19,527 bases of DNA. Source: JACZQZ01 sp046756945. GTDB taxonomy: Bacteria; Pseudomonadota; Alphaproteobacteria; Rhodospirillales; 2-02-FULL-58-16. Position 1 is the first letter of the stretch. Each line of letters starts with the position of its first letter. Location: NCBI GenBank assembly GCA_046756945.1, contig JBHHXI010000049.1, forward strand, positions 1 through 19,527, in the 5' to 3' direction. Position numbers and translations under genes: made by a program. Shown piece after piece: positions 6,821-14,181 of the stretch. Below the pieces are notes generated by a model. It was not told the DNA's origin and searched no databases. It worked only from the letters and a program-made list of their open reading frames with translations.

Positions 6821-8163
6821 CCATCCAGTTCCGATTTCACCTCCTCGAACTTGCCGCCGGGAGAGCGCGGTATTTCATCGACGTAGGCGAAGCGGTACGC
6901 GAAGGCGTCGCTCAGGGCCTTGCCGAGGGCGGCGCGGGCCCGGTCCTCCTCCATTGGCGTCAATGGGCTGGCCACCACCAGCCTGACCTCGATCTCGTCG
7001 CGCGTCCGCTGGACAAGCTGGGCCTGGCGGAGGGACGGCAGGGCCTGGCGAAGGGCTTTCGTGAAAGCCGGCCACATCTGCTCGCCCGAGGGCAGCGTCA
7101 GCATGTTGCGGGTGCGGCCCAGAACGCGGGTAATCACGGGCAGGCCGCGGCCGCAGGGACACGGCCCGCCGGCCTCGGCGTAATCGCCGATCTCGTAACG
7201 GATCAGAGGCGTCGCGAAGTTGTGCAGGTCGGTGACCACCAACCGGCCGACCTCGCCCGGGGCGCACGGCTGCCCGTCCTCCCCCAGAATCTCGACCAGG
7301 ACGTTCTCGGACTGCACGTGATAGTGCGGGTGCTCCGGGCATTGCAACGCGATCATGCCCAGTTCCTGGGCGCTGTAGGCATCGGCGAGGGGAACCTCCC
7401 AAACGCGCTCGCAGGCTGCGCGCACTTCCGGTTCAACGACTTCGCCCATGGTGGCGACCTGGCGCAGGCCCGGAATCCCGTTTCCCGTCTCCTCGCAGCG
7501 CTGCGCCAGGGAGAAAAGGTTGGACGGATAGGTCAGCAGGTAGTCGGGGTTGACCTCCTCAAGCCACGCCAGTTGCTCGGTCACCGGCCGGGTGACGTCG
7601 AACGAAACCATCGGCCCCGACGGGTAACCGGCAACCCAGGCGGTCGGTTCACCGGACGCCGCGGAGGACGCCAACCTCGCTATCTTGGCCGTCTTGGCGG
7701 ACAGGTCGCGGCCATGCCAGAGGTGGTATCTGAGGTTGATCGCCTGGTAGAACAGCCTGGTAATATCGGTGGTCTTGACCGTGACCGGGCGCCCCGTGGA
7801 GCCCGAGGTATGGATGTCGGCAACCTTTCCGTGGTCCTTGGGCACCCGCCGGCTGACCAGGGCCGCCCCGTTTTCCTGGATGTCGGGGCGCCTGAGCACC
7901 GGGAGGCGGCGCCACCCGTCCATTGTCAGCTCCCCGCGCCTGAGGCCGGCGATCGCGTCGAGCCGGCCGCGGTAGTACGGAACGGTGCGCGCCGCATGGG
8001 CCAGGAGCGCCTCGATCTGGCGTAACTGGTGTTCGGCCAAGGTCTCGGCGGGCCACCACTGGCTTTGCTCCAACTGGTACTGGAGGGCCAGCACCGCGGC
8101 GTCGACGAAAACCGGCATCGCCGGCCAATAGATACCCGAGCGGCGGGAGGTGGGAATGCGCAC
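6817..8163 (-). CDS. Phenylacetate-CoA ligase (PaaK/CapK)-like adenylate-forming enzyme
   Basis: The ANL-superfamily motifs are present (residue numbers from the start chosen here): TSGSTGRPV phosphate loop (119-127), DAYSAQELG (261-269), RYEIGDYAE (322-330), GRTRNMLTLPSG (349-360) and SPGGKFEEV near the C-terminus with the catalytic lysine at 438. A cysteine motif (CPCG, about 335-338) is also typical of PaaK-like proteins. Such enzymes activate a carboxylic acid as acyl-AMP and usually load CoA; the acid is not predictable. The frame opens at ATG 8247. However, GTG 8163 has GGAGG six bases upstream while the ATG has none, so I choose the 448-aa form. The lost 28 residues are low-complexity and basic. 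The stop codon lies inside the MITE terminal repeat, so the last residues may have been altered by insertion. It lies upstream of the TPR genes, separated by that element. Confidence 0.85.
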   Translation of the reverse strand: MRIPTSRRSGIYWPAMPVFVDAAVLALQYQLEQSQWWPAETLAEHQLRQIEALLAHAARTVPYYRGRLDAIAGLRRGELTMDGWRRLPVLRRPDIQENGAALVSRRVPKDHGKVADIHTSGSTGRPVTVKTTDITRLFYQAINLRYHLWHGRDLSAKTAKIARLASSAASGEPTAWVAGYPSGPMVSFDVTRPVTEQLAWLEEVNPDYLLTYPSNLFSLAQRCEETGNGIPGLRQVATMGEVVEPEVRAACERVWEVPLADAYSAQELGMIALQCPEHPHYHVQSENVLVEILGEDGQPCAPGEVGRLVVTDLHNFATPLIRYEIGDYAEAGGPCPCGRGLPVITRVLGRTRNMLTLPSGEQMWPAFTKALRQALPSLRQAQLVQRTRDEIEVRLVVASPLTPMEEDRARAALGKALSDAFAYRFAYVDEIPRSPGGKFEEVKSELDG

Positions 8164-8169
8164 GGCGTT

Positions 8170-8174
8170 CCTCC
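8170..8174 (-). promoter_or_regulatory. Ribosome binding site that decides the ligase start
   Basis: On the minus strand this reads GGAGG, six bases ahead of GTG 8163. The upstream in-frame ATG at 8247 is preceded by ACCCCTAACCC, with no purine-rich site. Confidence 0.65.
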
Positions 8175-8411
8175 CGCCCCTGGCGTCGCCGGGGGAGGCG
8201 GCCGGGCGGCGTGGTTTCCTCGGCTTGGCGCGGGTGAGGCGGGCCATGGGTTAGGGGTCGAAACCGTGGTGCCGGGCGTGCGCCCAATCTATCCCGCCGC
8301 GCGGTCGCGGGCAACCGGGCGCCTGGTTGATCGGCGGCCAGCCCCAAATCCCGCCCGAATCCCGGGAACCTACGCGAATCAAACAAAAAAGTGGCCTGAT
8401 AGGGGTTTTCC

Positions 8412-8420
8412 TGGTATATT
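8412..8420 (+). promoter_or_regulatory. Extended -10 promoter candidate for the acidic protein gene
   Basis: TGGTATATT fits an extended -10 (TGn followed by TATATT, five of six to consensus). The -35 region at normal spacing (TGGCCT) is poor, as is usual for extended -10 promoters. Transcription would begin near 8427, leaving a short leader of about 27 bases that contains the ribosome binding site. Confidence 0.45.
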
Positions 8421-8440
8421 TCCCCAAGCCCATGAACAAA

Positions 8441-8445
8441 AGGAG
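8441..8445 (+). promoter_or_regulatory. Strong ribosome binding site of the acidic protein gene
   Basis: AGGAG (preceded by AAA) lies eight bases before ATG 8454. It is the clearest ribosome binding site in the plus-strand block and the main reason to accept the unrecognised ORF as a gene. Confidence 0.7.
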
Positions 8446-8453
8446 ACGACGCC

Positions 8454-8858
8454 ATGCGGGGTCGTCCCGGCCAGGATATTCCGGATCGCGGTTCGGGCGA
8501 GGAAACCCAAGGCAGCGAAACCCTTAAGGGTGGCGCGGTGGCCGCAGGGGACTATTCTGACCACAATCTGGAAGTGCTCACCGGACTCCTCGGAGCCTCC
8601 AATGAGTCGGTGGATCTGGACACCCTGTTCGATGCGGTGCAGGCGGTGGCCCGGGAAGGGGACGGTGGTCCCGACGCCGGCGGGGAACCGGCCGGGGCGG
8701 TGGATTCCGTCGCGGACGATTCAGGGGGCTTGCCGACACCGATCATTGACGACGGCCACCCCGGCAGTATTTACGACACATTCGTGGATACGAACCTGGG
8801 CGATTTCGACGGCCTGAATCTCGACGGACTTATCGACATCTTCAATACCGACAGCTGA
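8454..8858 (+). CDS. Small acidic protein of unknown function
   Basis: A 134-aa protein that I do not recognise. It is extremely acidic: by my count 28 Asp/Glu against 5 Arg/Lys, with no Lys or Arg after residue 67. It has no cysteine, no signal peptide and no membrane segment. The first half holds a possible amphipathic stretch (NLEVLTGLLG, 38-47, then VDLDTLFDAVQAVA, 53-66). The middle (68-92) is Gly/Asp/Ala-rich and probably disordered. The end is an Asp/Leu/Gly pattern (NLGDFDGLNLDGLIDIF, 114-130). A good ribosome binding site and an extended -10 element precede it. The next plus-strand gene is a type I-style outer-membrane channel. A C-terminus without basic residues is compatible with type I secretion, but RTX nonapeptides are absent, so this is only a hypothesis. 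Confidence 0.7.
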   Translation: MRGRPGQDIPDRGSGEETQGSETLKGGAVAAGDYSDHNLEVLTGLLGASNESVDLDTLFDAVQAVAREGDGGPDAGGEPAGAVDSVADDSGGLPTPIIDDGHPGSIYDTFVDTNLGDFDGLNLDGLIDIFNTDS

Positions 8859-9249
8859 TACCGCGGCATTCGGCCTGGGTGCCCGACGACCCGTAGCGTG
8901 TGCGAAACATGGTGCGGGTCATGTCTTTCCTGCATAAATTCCTATCCCTTGCGACCCGGCGCCTCCCGGCCCGGCGCGTCCATAATCCAGGAGCGACCGA
9001 TCGTCCACATCGTTGCCCGGCGGCAGTCCACGGGCCTTGTTGCAGAGATGTCACAGTGAGAATGTATCACCACGGAAATTCGGTGCGCTTTGCTTGACCC
9101 CGTACCGCGTTCATGGCTTGATTAGAATGTGTTGTGTAATGCTTTATGCGCCTTGGTGGCAACACTGGGGCGAGGCGGGTGCCCGGACGAGGGGTGGGTA
9201 CACGAAATGAAATTCTGCGGGCGAGGTTTTGTCCCAATTGTTGGGACCT
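8859..9249. other. Intergenic region between acidic protein gene and tolC-like gene
   Basis: About 390 bp without a gene. It turns more AT-rich toward the right. Fragments resembling promoter boxes occur (TTGACC at 9094-9099, TAGAAT at 9123-9128, TGTAAT at 9135-9140), but none pair at the right spacing, so I call no promoter. There is no clear terminator after the acidic protein gene. Short ORFs here lack ribosome binding sites. Confidence 0.5.
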
Positions 9250-10920
9250 ATGAATCTCTTGGGAAAGGGAGTGGGGGAGTTGTCTAGAAAATTGAAATTG
9301 GCCGCGCGTTCCCGGACGTGGGCGTTCGGCGGCGCGGTGTCCCTGTCGGTGTTGATCACCTTTGGGATGGTTGGTGGGGTTGACGCGGCGTCTCTGGCGG
9401 ACACCGTTCAATATACAATCCGGACGAATCCCGAGGTTCTCCAGGCGGCGGCGAATCGGCGGGCGATCGATTTCGAGTTGCGTCAGGCCAAGGGCCTGTA
9501 TTACCCCCAGATTGACCTGCGCGCGGGGGTCGGCCCGGAGTGGACACGTAACACCACGGTCAAACCCAACACGACGTTGACCCGCTACGAATCCCGCGTA
9601 ACGGTGCAACAAAGGATCTTCGACGGGTTCGAGACACAGAGCGAAAAGGAGCGCCAGGCGGCGCGCATCGACTCCGCCGCCAGCCGGGTGCGCGAGCGGT
9701 CCGAATTCCTCGGCCTCAACGCCGTTCAGTTCTACCTGGACGTGTTGCGGACCACGGCCATCGTCGAGCAGGCGGTGGCGAACGTGCAGGCCCACAGGCG
9801 TGTTCTGGGGGCTGTTCAGACGCGCTTCCGGGGCGGACAAACGGGTGTCGGGGACGTGCACCAGGCAGAGGCCCGGGTGGCCAATGCCGAGGCGACCCTG
9901 GTCACCTCCAGGCGTAGCCAGCGGGACGCCGTCATCCAGTTCACGCGGGTGGTCGGCCAGGAGCCGGAGGATCTGGTGCGTCCCGTGATGGAGGAAAGCG
10001 CGCTCCCGGGAAGCTCCTTCGAGGCGGTGGAGATCGGGATTCAGAATAATCCCACCATCAAACTCGCCAAGGCCGATGTCGACGTATCGAAGGCGGAGAT
10101 CAGCGCCACGAAGGTTCCTTTCTGGCCGGTCGTCAACCTGGAGGTTTCGGGAAGCGCGAACCAGAACCTGGACGGCGTGCGGGGAAGCAACAACGATGCC
10201 AGCGCCCTCGTCGTCTTTAGCTACAACCTGTATCGCGGCGGAATCGACGAGGCCAACAAGTTCGAGTTTGTCCAGCGCCACGCCGAATCCCTTGAGCGTC
10301 TCGCCTCCCTGAAGCGTCAGGTGGCCGAAGACGTCCGCCAGTCCTGGAACGCCATGATCAAGGCGAGGGAAGAGTTGGGCAACTTGATTGACCAGGTTGC
10401 CGCCGACGAGAAGGTGGTCGTCACCTACCGCCAGGAGTTCCAGATCGGACAGCGCGACCTGCTCGACCTCCTGGATTCGGAGAATGAACTCTTCAATTCC
10501 CGCGTCCGGGCGATTACGGCCGACTATGCTGCCGAGTTCGGCGGGTACCGGGTATTGGCCAGCATAGGCCAGCTCCTCAATGTGCTCGGCGTGAATGCCG
10601 TCCGCGAAGCCACGGGCGGCCAGCGCGACAAGACCGGAAGAACCCCCGATTCGCGCTGGATGACCAGCGATCCCATGGCCGGCGAAGGCAGGACCGTGGC
10701 TGCGGTCGAAGAAAAGGAAGCCGTGGCGGCGAAAGAGCCCGCCCCGGCCGCGGCGAAAGCCGTAACCACAGCCCCCGGTCAGGCGCCGGCCAAGACCGAC
10801 GCCGCCAGCGCCGACGGGAAACCGGTCACCAGCGAGTTGAAGGTCGAGCCGGCGGCCGGTAAGGCCAGTCCTCCGGACGTCGTGTCCCTCAACACCAGCG
10901 AGTGGAATAACTCCTGGTAA
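9250..10920 (+). CDS. TolC-family outer-membrane channel of the type I secretion class
   Basis: A 556-aa protein from ATG 9250. A signal peptide ends near VGGVDA|A (about residue 46). The mature part begins SLADTVQYTIRTNPEVLQAA, the usual first helix of the TolC/OEP family, and contains two OEP-type halves. The signature DLLDLLDSENELFNSR (about 402-417) is typical of type I secretion outer-membrane proteins. Trimers form an outer-membrane barrel and periplasmic tunnel for an inner-membrane ABC transporter and adaptor; neither partner is in this window. Residues about 458-556 are an unusual Ala/Pro/Lys/Glu-rich tail ending NNSW. The start is uncertain. TTG at 9280 has AAAGGGAG at good spacing and would give a more normal, shorter signal peptide, while ATG 9250 has a poor site. 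Confidence 0.9.
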   Translation: MNLLGKGVGELSRKLKLAARSRTWAFGGAVSLSVLITFGMVGGVDAASLADTVQYTIRTNPEVLQAAANRRAIDFELRQAKGLYYPQIDLRAGVGPEWTRNTTVKPNTTLTRYESRVTVQQRIFDGFETQSEKERQAARIDSAASRVRERSEFLGLNAVQFYLDVLRTTAIVEQAVANVQAHRRVLGAVQTRFRGGQTGVGDVHQAEARVANAEATLVTSRRSQRDAVIQFTRVVGQEPEDLVRPVMEESALPGSSFEAVEIGIQNNPTIKLAKADVDVSKAEISATKVPFWPVVNLEVSGSANQNLDGVRGSNNDASALVVFSYNLYRGGIDEANKFEFVQRHAESLERLASLKRQVAEDVRQSWNAMIKAREELGNLIDQVAADEKVVVTYRQEFQIGQRDLLDLLDSENELFNSRVRAITADYAAEFGGYRVLASIGQLLNVLGVNAVREATGGQRDKTGRTPDSRWMTSDPMAGEGRTVAAVEEKEAVAAKEPAPAAAKAVTTAPGQAPAKTDAASADGKPVTSELKVEPAAGKASPPDVVSLNTSEWNNSW

Positions 10921-10940
10921 TTTTCCTGGTATTGCCCATA

Positions 10941-10966
10941 CCGGACGGAGCCTAGGCTCCGTCCGG
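10941..10966. repeat. 26-bp perfect palindrome downstream of tolC-like gene
   Basis: CCGGACGGAGCC and its reverse complement flank a central TA, so the whole 26 bp reads the same on both strands, with CCTAGG in the middle. It begins 20 bp after the stop codon. No T-run follows on either strand. It could be an mRNA 3' stabilising hairpin, a protein site, or a first pausing hairpin ahead of the terminator at 11022. Confidence 0.8.
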
Positions 10967-11021
10967 GGGGCGCCCGGCAGGCCGTTTCGCCGTCGCCGGG
11001 TTTGCCTTTCCCACGTGATCC

Positions 11022-11046
11022 GGCCGCCTCGTGCGGCCCTTTTTTT
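11022..11046 (+). terminator. Intrinsic terminator for the tolC-like gene
   Basis: A six-base-pair GC stem (GGCCGC / GCGGCC) with a CTCGT loop is followed by C and seven Ts (11040-11046). It lies between the plus-strand tolC-like gene (ends 10920) and the convergent minus-strand TPR gene (ends 11077), which is the expected place. Confidence 0.8.
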
Positions 11047-11076
11047 ACGTAATCCGCGGCCCGCGCCGCCAAGCGG

Positions 11077-12693
11077 TCAGCCGCGGCCCGCGCTCTCCCG
11101 TTGCAGCTCTTCCGCGACCCTGGTGAATACGGGGGCCCAGTCCCCTGTCGCCGCCTGGCGAAAGAGGCGGGCCGTGGGATACCACGGGCTGTGCTCCCCC
11201 TGGGTCAGCCATCTCCAGTCGGAGACGAAGGGGATCAATATCCATACCGGCCTGGCCAGCGCGCCGGCAAGGTGGGCCACCGCCGTATCCACGGAAACGA
11301 CCAGGTCGAGCCGGTCGATGACCGCGGCCGTGTCGGCGAAGTCGCCGAGACGGTCGCCGAGGTCGGTGACCGGAACGGCGGCCGCTGCCAGATCGGCCGC
11401 CGCGTCACCCTTTTGAAGGCTGAAAAAGGCGACGCCGGGGACGGAAAACAGCGGTTCGAACTGGCGCAACCGGCACGAGCGGTTGCGGTCGTTGGTGTGC
11501 GTGGCGCTGCCCGCCCAGACGATCCCGACCTTGAGCCGGGTCCCATCCGGGCAGTCGGGCAGGCCGGGGCCGGTCCCGGGCGGCGCCGCGAGGTAGGGAA
11601 CGTCGCCGGGGATGGTGGCGGCGGTGGTTTGGAAGACATGAGGCAGGCTCATCAGCGGCGCGTAGACGTCGAAGGCGGGCAGGGGTTTGCCCGTGCCGAC
11701 CGCCTCGTCGACGCCGCTGACGGTGGAGAAAAGGCGCACCATCTTCGGCTGGCACTCGACCACGACGCGGCCGCCCCGTTCGACGACCAGGGGCACATAG
11801 CGCACGAAGTGGATGGCGTCGCCCAGACCCTGTTCCACATGCAATAGAATGGTCCGTCCCCGCAAGGGCGAGCCGTCCCAAAGCGGCTGCTGAAACGGGC
11901 GTTTCTCCTTGTAGAACGGTTTGGCCCGCCAGCGCCATTCGTACTCCCGCCACCCTTCGGCGTAGTTGCCGGCCAGGAGGTCCGCCACCGATTTGTTGAG
12001 ATGGCCCACCGCATAATCGGGCCTGATCGACACCGCCTGGCGGTGATGGTGCAGGGCCTCGTCCAGCCGGCCGACCTGGCTAAGGGCGTTGCCCAGGCTG
12101 CTGTGCGCTTCGGCAAGCCCGGGTTTGAGGGACAGGGCGCGCCGATAGTGTCCGATCGCCTCGTCCGGGCGGCCCAGGTCCTGGCAAACGTTGCCCAGGT
12201 TATGGTGGGCCTCGACGAATTGGGGATTGATGGCGAGCGCCTTCGCATGGTGTCTCGCGGCCTCTTCCAACTTTCGCTGTCCGGTCAGCGCAAGGGCCAG
12301 GCTGTGGTGGATATCCGCGGAATCGGGATTGATCTCCAGGGCGCGGCGGTAGCAGGCGATCGCCTCGTCCGGCCTTCCCTGGTCATTGAAGGCATTGCCG
12401 AGGGCGTTGTGGGTTTCCGCCCAGCCGGGAGTGATCTCCAGGGCGCGGTGGTAGCAGGCGATCGCCTCGTCCAGCCTTCCCTGCTTCATCAGGGCGATGC
12501 CAAGGTTGTTGTAGGCCGCCGCGTTGTCAGGCTGGAGGTTGAGAATTTTCCTGTAGAGTCGTTCCGCCTGCGCCGGTCGCCCGGCTTGGTAATGCTCGAC
12601 GGCGGCGTTGAATGCGGCGCGCACGGTGAACTTCCCGCCGGGGGCCGGCGATGGTCGGTGCGGTTTCCCGGGGCGGCGGTCCTTCCTCTTCAT
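11077..12693 (-). CDS. TPR protein with GT9-like glycosyltransferase C-terminal domain (divergent third copy)
   Basis: A 538-aa protein. After a basic N-terminus, residues about 25-235 form six TPR units. Residues about 245-530 form the same type of glycosyltransferase domain as the genes at 357 and 2491. Its motifs are EYEWRW (250-255), LLHVEQGLGDAIHFVRY (283-299), VGIVWAGSATHTNDRNRS (389-406), SVDTAVAHLAGALARPVW (467-484) and SPWYPT (502-507). It is clearly more distant from the other two than they are from each other. The SATHTNDRNRS loop is more like classical GT9 enzymes than the NPxFPxD loop of the other two. The ribosome binding site is weak. It follows the LuxR-type regulator by 118 bp on the same strand, so co-transcription is possible. 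Acceptor and donor are unknown. Confidence 0.9.
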   Translation of the reverse strand: MKRKDRRPGKPHRPSPAPGGKFTVRAAFNAAVEHYQAGRPAQAERLYRKILNLQPDNAAAYNNLGIALMKQGRLDEAIACYHRALEITPGWAETHNALGNAFNDQGRPDEAIACYRRALEINPDSADIHHSLALALTGQRKLEEAARHHAKALAINPQFVEAHHNLGNVCQDLGRPDEAIGHYRRALSLKPGLAEAHSSLGNALSQVGRLDEALHHHRQAVSIRPDYAVGHLNKSVADLLAGNYAEGWREYEWRWRAKPFYKEKRPFQQPLWDGSPLRGRTILLHVEQGLGDAIHFVRYVPLVVERGGRVVVECQPKMVRLFSTVSGVDEAVGTGKPLPAFDVYAPLMSLPHVFQTTAATIPGDVPYLAAPPGTGPGLPDCPDGTRLKVGIVWAGSATHTNDRNRSCRLRQFEPLFSVPGVAFFSLQKGDAAADLAAAAVPVTDLGDRLGDFADTAAVIDRLDLVVSVDTAVAHLAGALARPVWILIPFVSDWRWLTQGEHSPWYPTARLFRQAATGDWAPVFTRVAEELQRESAGRG

Positions 12694-12811
12694 CGGTCGT
12701 CCCGTCGTGCCTGTCGTGCATCATATTCGTTTGGTCGGGCGATCGCGCAAGGACTCGGGCGCCGCCGGGCGTGGCGGCGGCGATTCGCGGGTTACGGGAG
12801 GCCGGGGCAGG

Positions 12812-13891
12812 TCACGGGGACGCCAGGGGAGCCACCGCCTCCGGTGTCGCCGTTTGGGCGCGAATGGCGGCCGGACCCGTGAGGACGAGCTTGATCAGCT
12901 CGGACTGTCTCGTGGTGTCCGTCTTGCGGAAGATCTGTTTCAGCTGATGACGCACCGTGTGGGTGGTGACTCCCGCCTTTTCGGCGAAAGTTTCCAGCCG
13001 CTTCCCCTCGGAAAGGGCCTTCACGACCCGCGCTTCCGCATTCGTCAAGCCGTAGAGCCGGGACAGGACTTCAAGCGATATCTCGATGGCGTCTTCGGGG
13101 TCGCTGATGAAAATGGCCGCGCCGCGCCGCTCGTTTTCCGGATCGCCGGCGGCGCGGCCGACGGGCGAAACCAGAACCAGGAGCGGCTGCTTCAACGACG
13201 GGCGGGACAGCGATAACGCGAATTCGACCTCCGAATCTTCATTCGCGCCCGGTTGCGTCGTCTTCAGGATAAGGTCGGCCAATGCCTGGCTTTCCGCCGG
13301 TTTCGAGGTCCGGCAGCAGCCATCCTTGTCGACCACGAAGCCATCGTTCTGGGCCGCTATCTCCCGGGCTTTCCGGTTCATCAGGAGGACCTTGCCCGTG
13401 GCGTCGACCAGCACCACCCCCATGGGCAACCGGTCCAATATGACCCCGGCCGTCATCTGGGCCTCCCGGGAGGCGGGCGCCGCGGCCTTCTTGCGCATCC
13501 TGACGTTCCGCGCGACCGCGAAGGTGAGGGTCCTGGCCAGCATCCTGGCGCTCAGGTCCCCGTGCTTGAGGTGGTCGTCGGCGCCGGCGCGCATGACCTC
13601 GATCGTCAACTCATTCTCGTCATGGTCTGAAACGACGACGATCGGCAACAGCGCAATCCGGCCGTGCAGTTGTTTGACCGTCGCAATGGCGCGGGCGTCG
13701 AGGACGGCGAAATCCAACAACGCCACATCAAAGCGTTTTCCGGCAACGCGCTTCAGTGCCTCCGGGTTCCACGACGCCATGGACACATCCAGGATCGATG
13801 CCTCCGGCTCGGCCAGCAGTGCCGGCAGCCTGCTGCTTTTCGACGGCCGCTCTTCGATGAACAGCACGCGTATCCTGGATTTCGGGGCCAT
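12812..13891 (-). CDS. REC-PAS-LuxR DNA-binding response regulator
   Basis: A 359-aa protein. Residues about 7-125 form a receiver domain with acidic pair E13/E14, candidate phospho-acceptor D60 (in VALLDF), S88 at the end of strand 4 and K109 (DDHLKHGD), so it may be phosphorylated. Residues about 148-270 form a PAS-like sensor (ILDRLPMGVVLVDATGKVLL). Residues about 280-337 form a LuxR/GerE helix-turn-helix (GLTNAEARVVKALSEGK, then TTHTVRHQLKQIFRKT). PAS-LuxR proteins with this HTH variant are common in Alphaproteobacteria; the added receiver domain is less usual. No histidine kinase is in the window. A perfect inverted repeat lies 35-69 bp upstream of the start, suggesting autoregulation or control by another factor. 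Target genes are unknown, but the TPR-glycosyltransferase directly downstream is a candidate. Confidence 0.88.
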   Translation of the reverse strand: MAPKSRIRVLFIEERPSKSSRLPALLAEPEASILDVSMASWNPEALKRVAGKRFDVALLDFAVLDARAIATVKQLHGRIALLPIVVVSDHDENELTIEVMRAGADDHLKHGDLSARMLARTLTFAVARNVRMRKKAAAPASREAQMTAGVILDRLPMGVVLVDATGKVLLMNRKAREIAAQNDGFVVDKDGCCRTSKPAESQALADLILKTTQPGANEDSEVEFALSLSRPSLKQPLLVLVSPVGRAAGDPENERRGAAIFISDPEDAIEISLEVLSRLYGLTNAEARVVKALSEGKRLETFAEKAGVTTHTVRHQLKQIFRKTDTTRQSELIKLVLTGPAAIRAQTATPEAVAPLASP

Positions 13892-13925
13892 TCGGGTACG
13901 TCCCGCAACCTATGACATTACGATC

Positions 13926-13960
13926 ATAATCAATAATTATGTATGATTCGTATTGATTAT
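13926..13960. promoter_or_regulatory. Candidate operator: 10-bp inverted repeat upstream of the LuxR-type regulator
   Basis: ATAATCAATA (13926-13935) and its exact reverse complement TATTGATTAT (13951-13960) are separated by 15 bp, so their centres lie 25 bp apart, about two and a half helix turns. The site is in an AT-rich patch within GC-rich DNA, 35-69 bp before the regulator's start codon. That is a position suited to an operator or the promoter itself. Confidence 0.55.
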
Positions 13961-14131
13961 CAACGTCTTACTTGAAGCCCATTAGGGTAGTCCATCGCTG
14001 TTTTTCATTACCGAATGATGGACCGGTCGTGCGCCGTGCGGCGCCCGGCGACCCGTCCCGTCGGGCACGCCCGGATGCGGGTGACCGACGACAGGCGGCC
14101 CCAGGCATCGCCTTAGGTTTCCCCCCGGAAA

Positions 14132-14160
14132 CGATATGCGGGGGTGTCCCCCGCATATCG
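14132..14160 (-). terminator. Perfect 13-bp hairpin at the 3' end of the Sel1-repeat gene
   Basis: CGATATGCGGGGG and its exact reverse complement flank a TGT loop. It begins 22 bp after the stop codon of the minus-strand gene ending at 14182. Only three Ts follow on that strand, so it is a strong but not canonical intrinsic terminator. It may instead act as an mRNA-stabilising structure. A shorter TTTCC/GGAAA hairpin follows. Confidence 0.55.
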
Positions 14161-14181
14161 CGGAACCGCCGTGACCCATAC

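Noticed and set aside
8247..8454. A short ORF starting at ATG 8431 (MNKRRRRHAG...)
   Set aside because: It overlaps the better ribosome binding site and reading frame of the acidic protein gene, and no site precedes its ATG.
8454..8858. An RTX-type toxin or adhesin fragment
   Set aside because: Although acidic and Gly/Asp-rich, it has no GGxGxD nonapeptide repeats.
9094..9147. A sigma-70 promoter for the tolC-like gene
   Set aside because: Box-like strings exist but no pair has 16-18 bp spacing, so the call is not supported.
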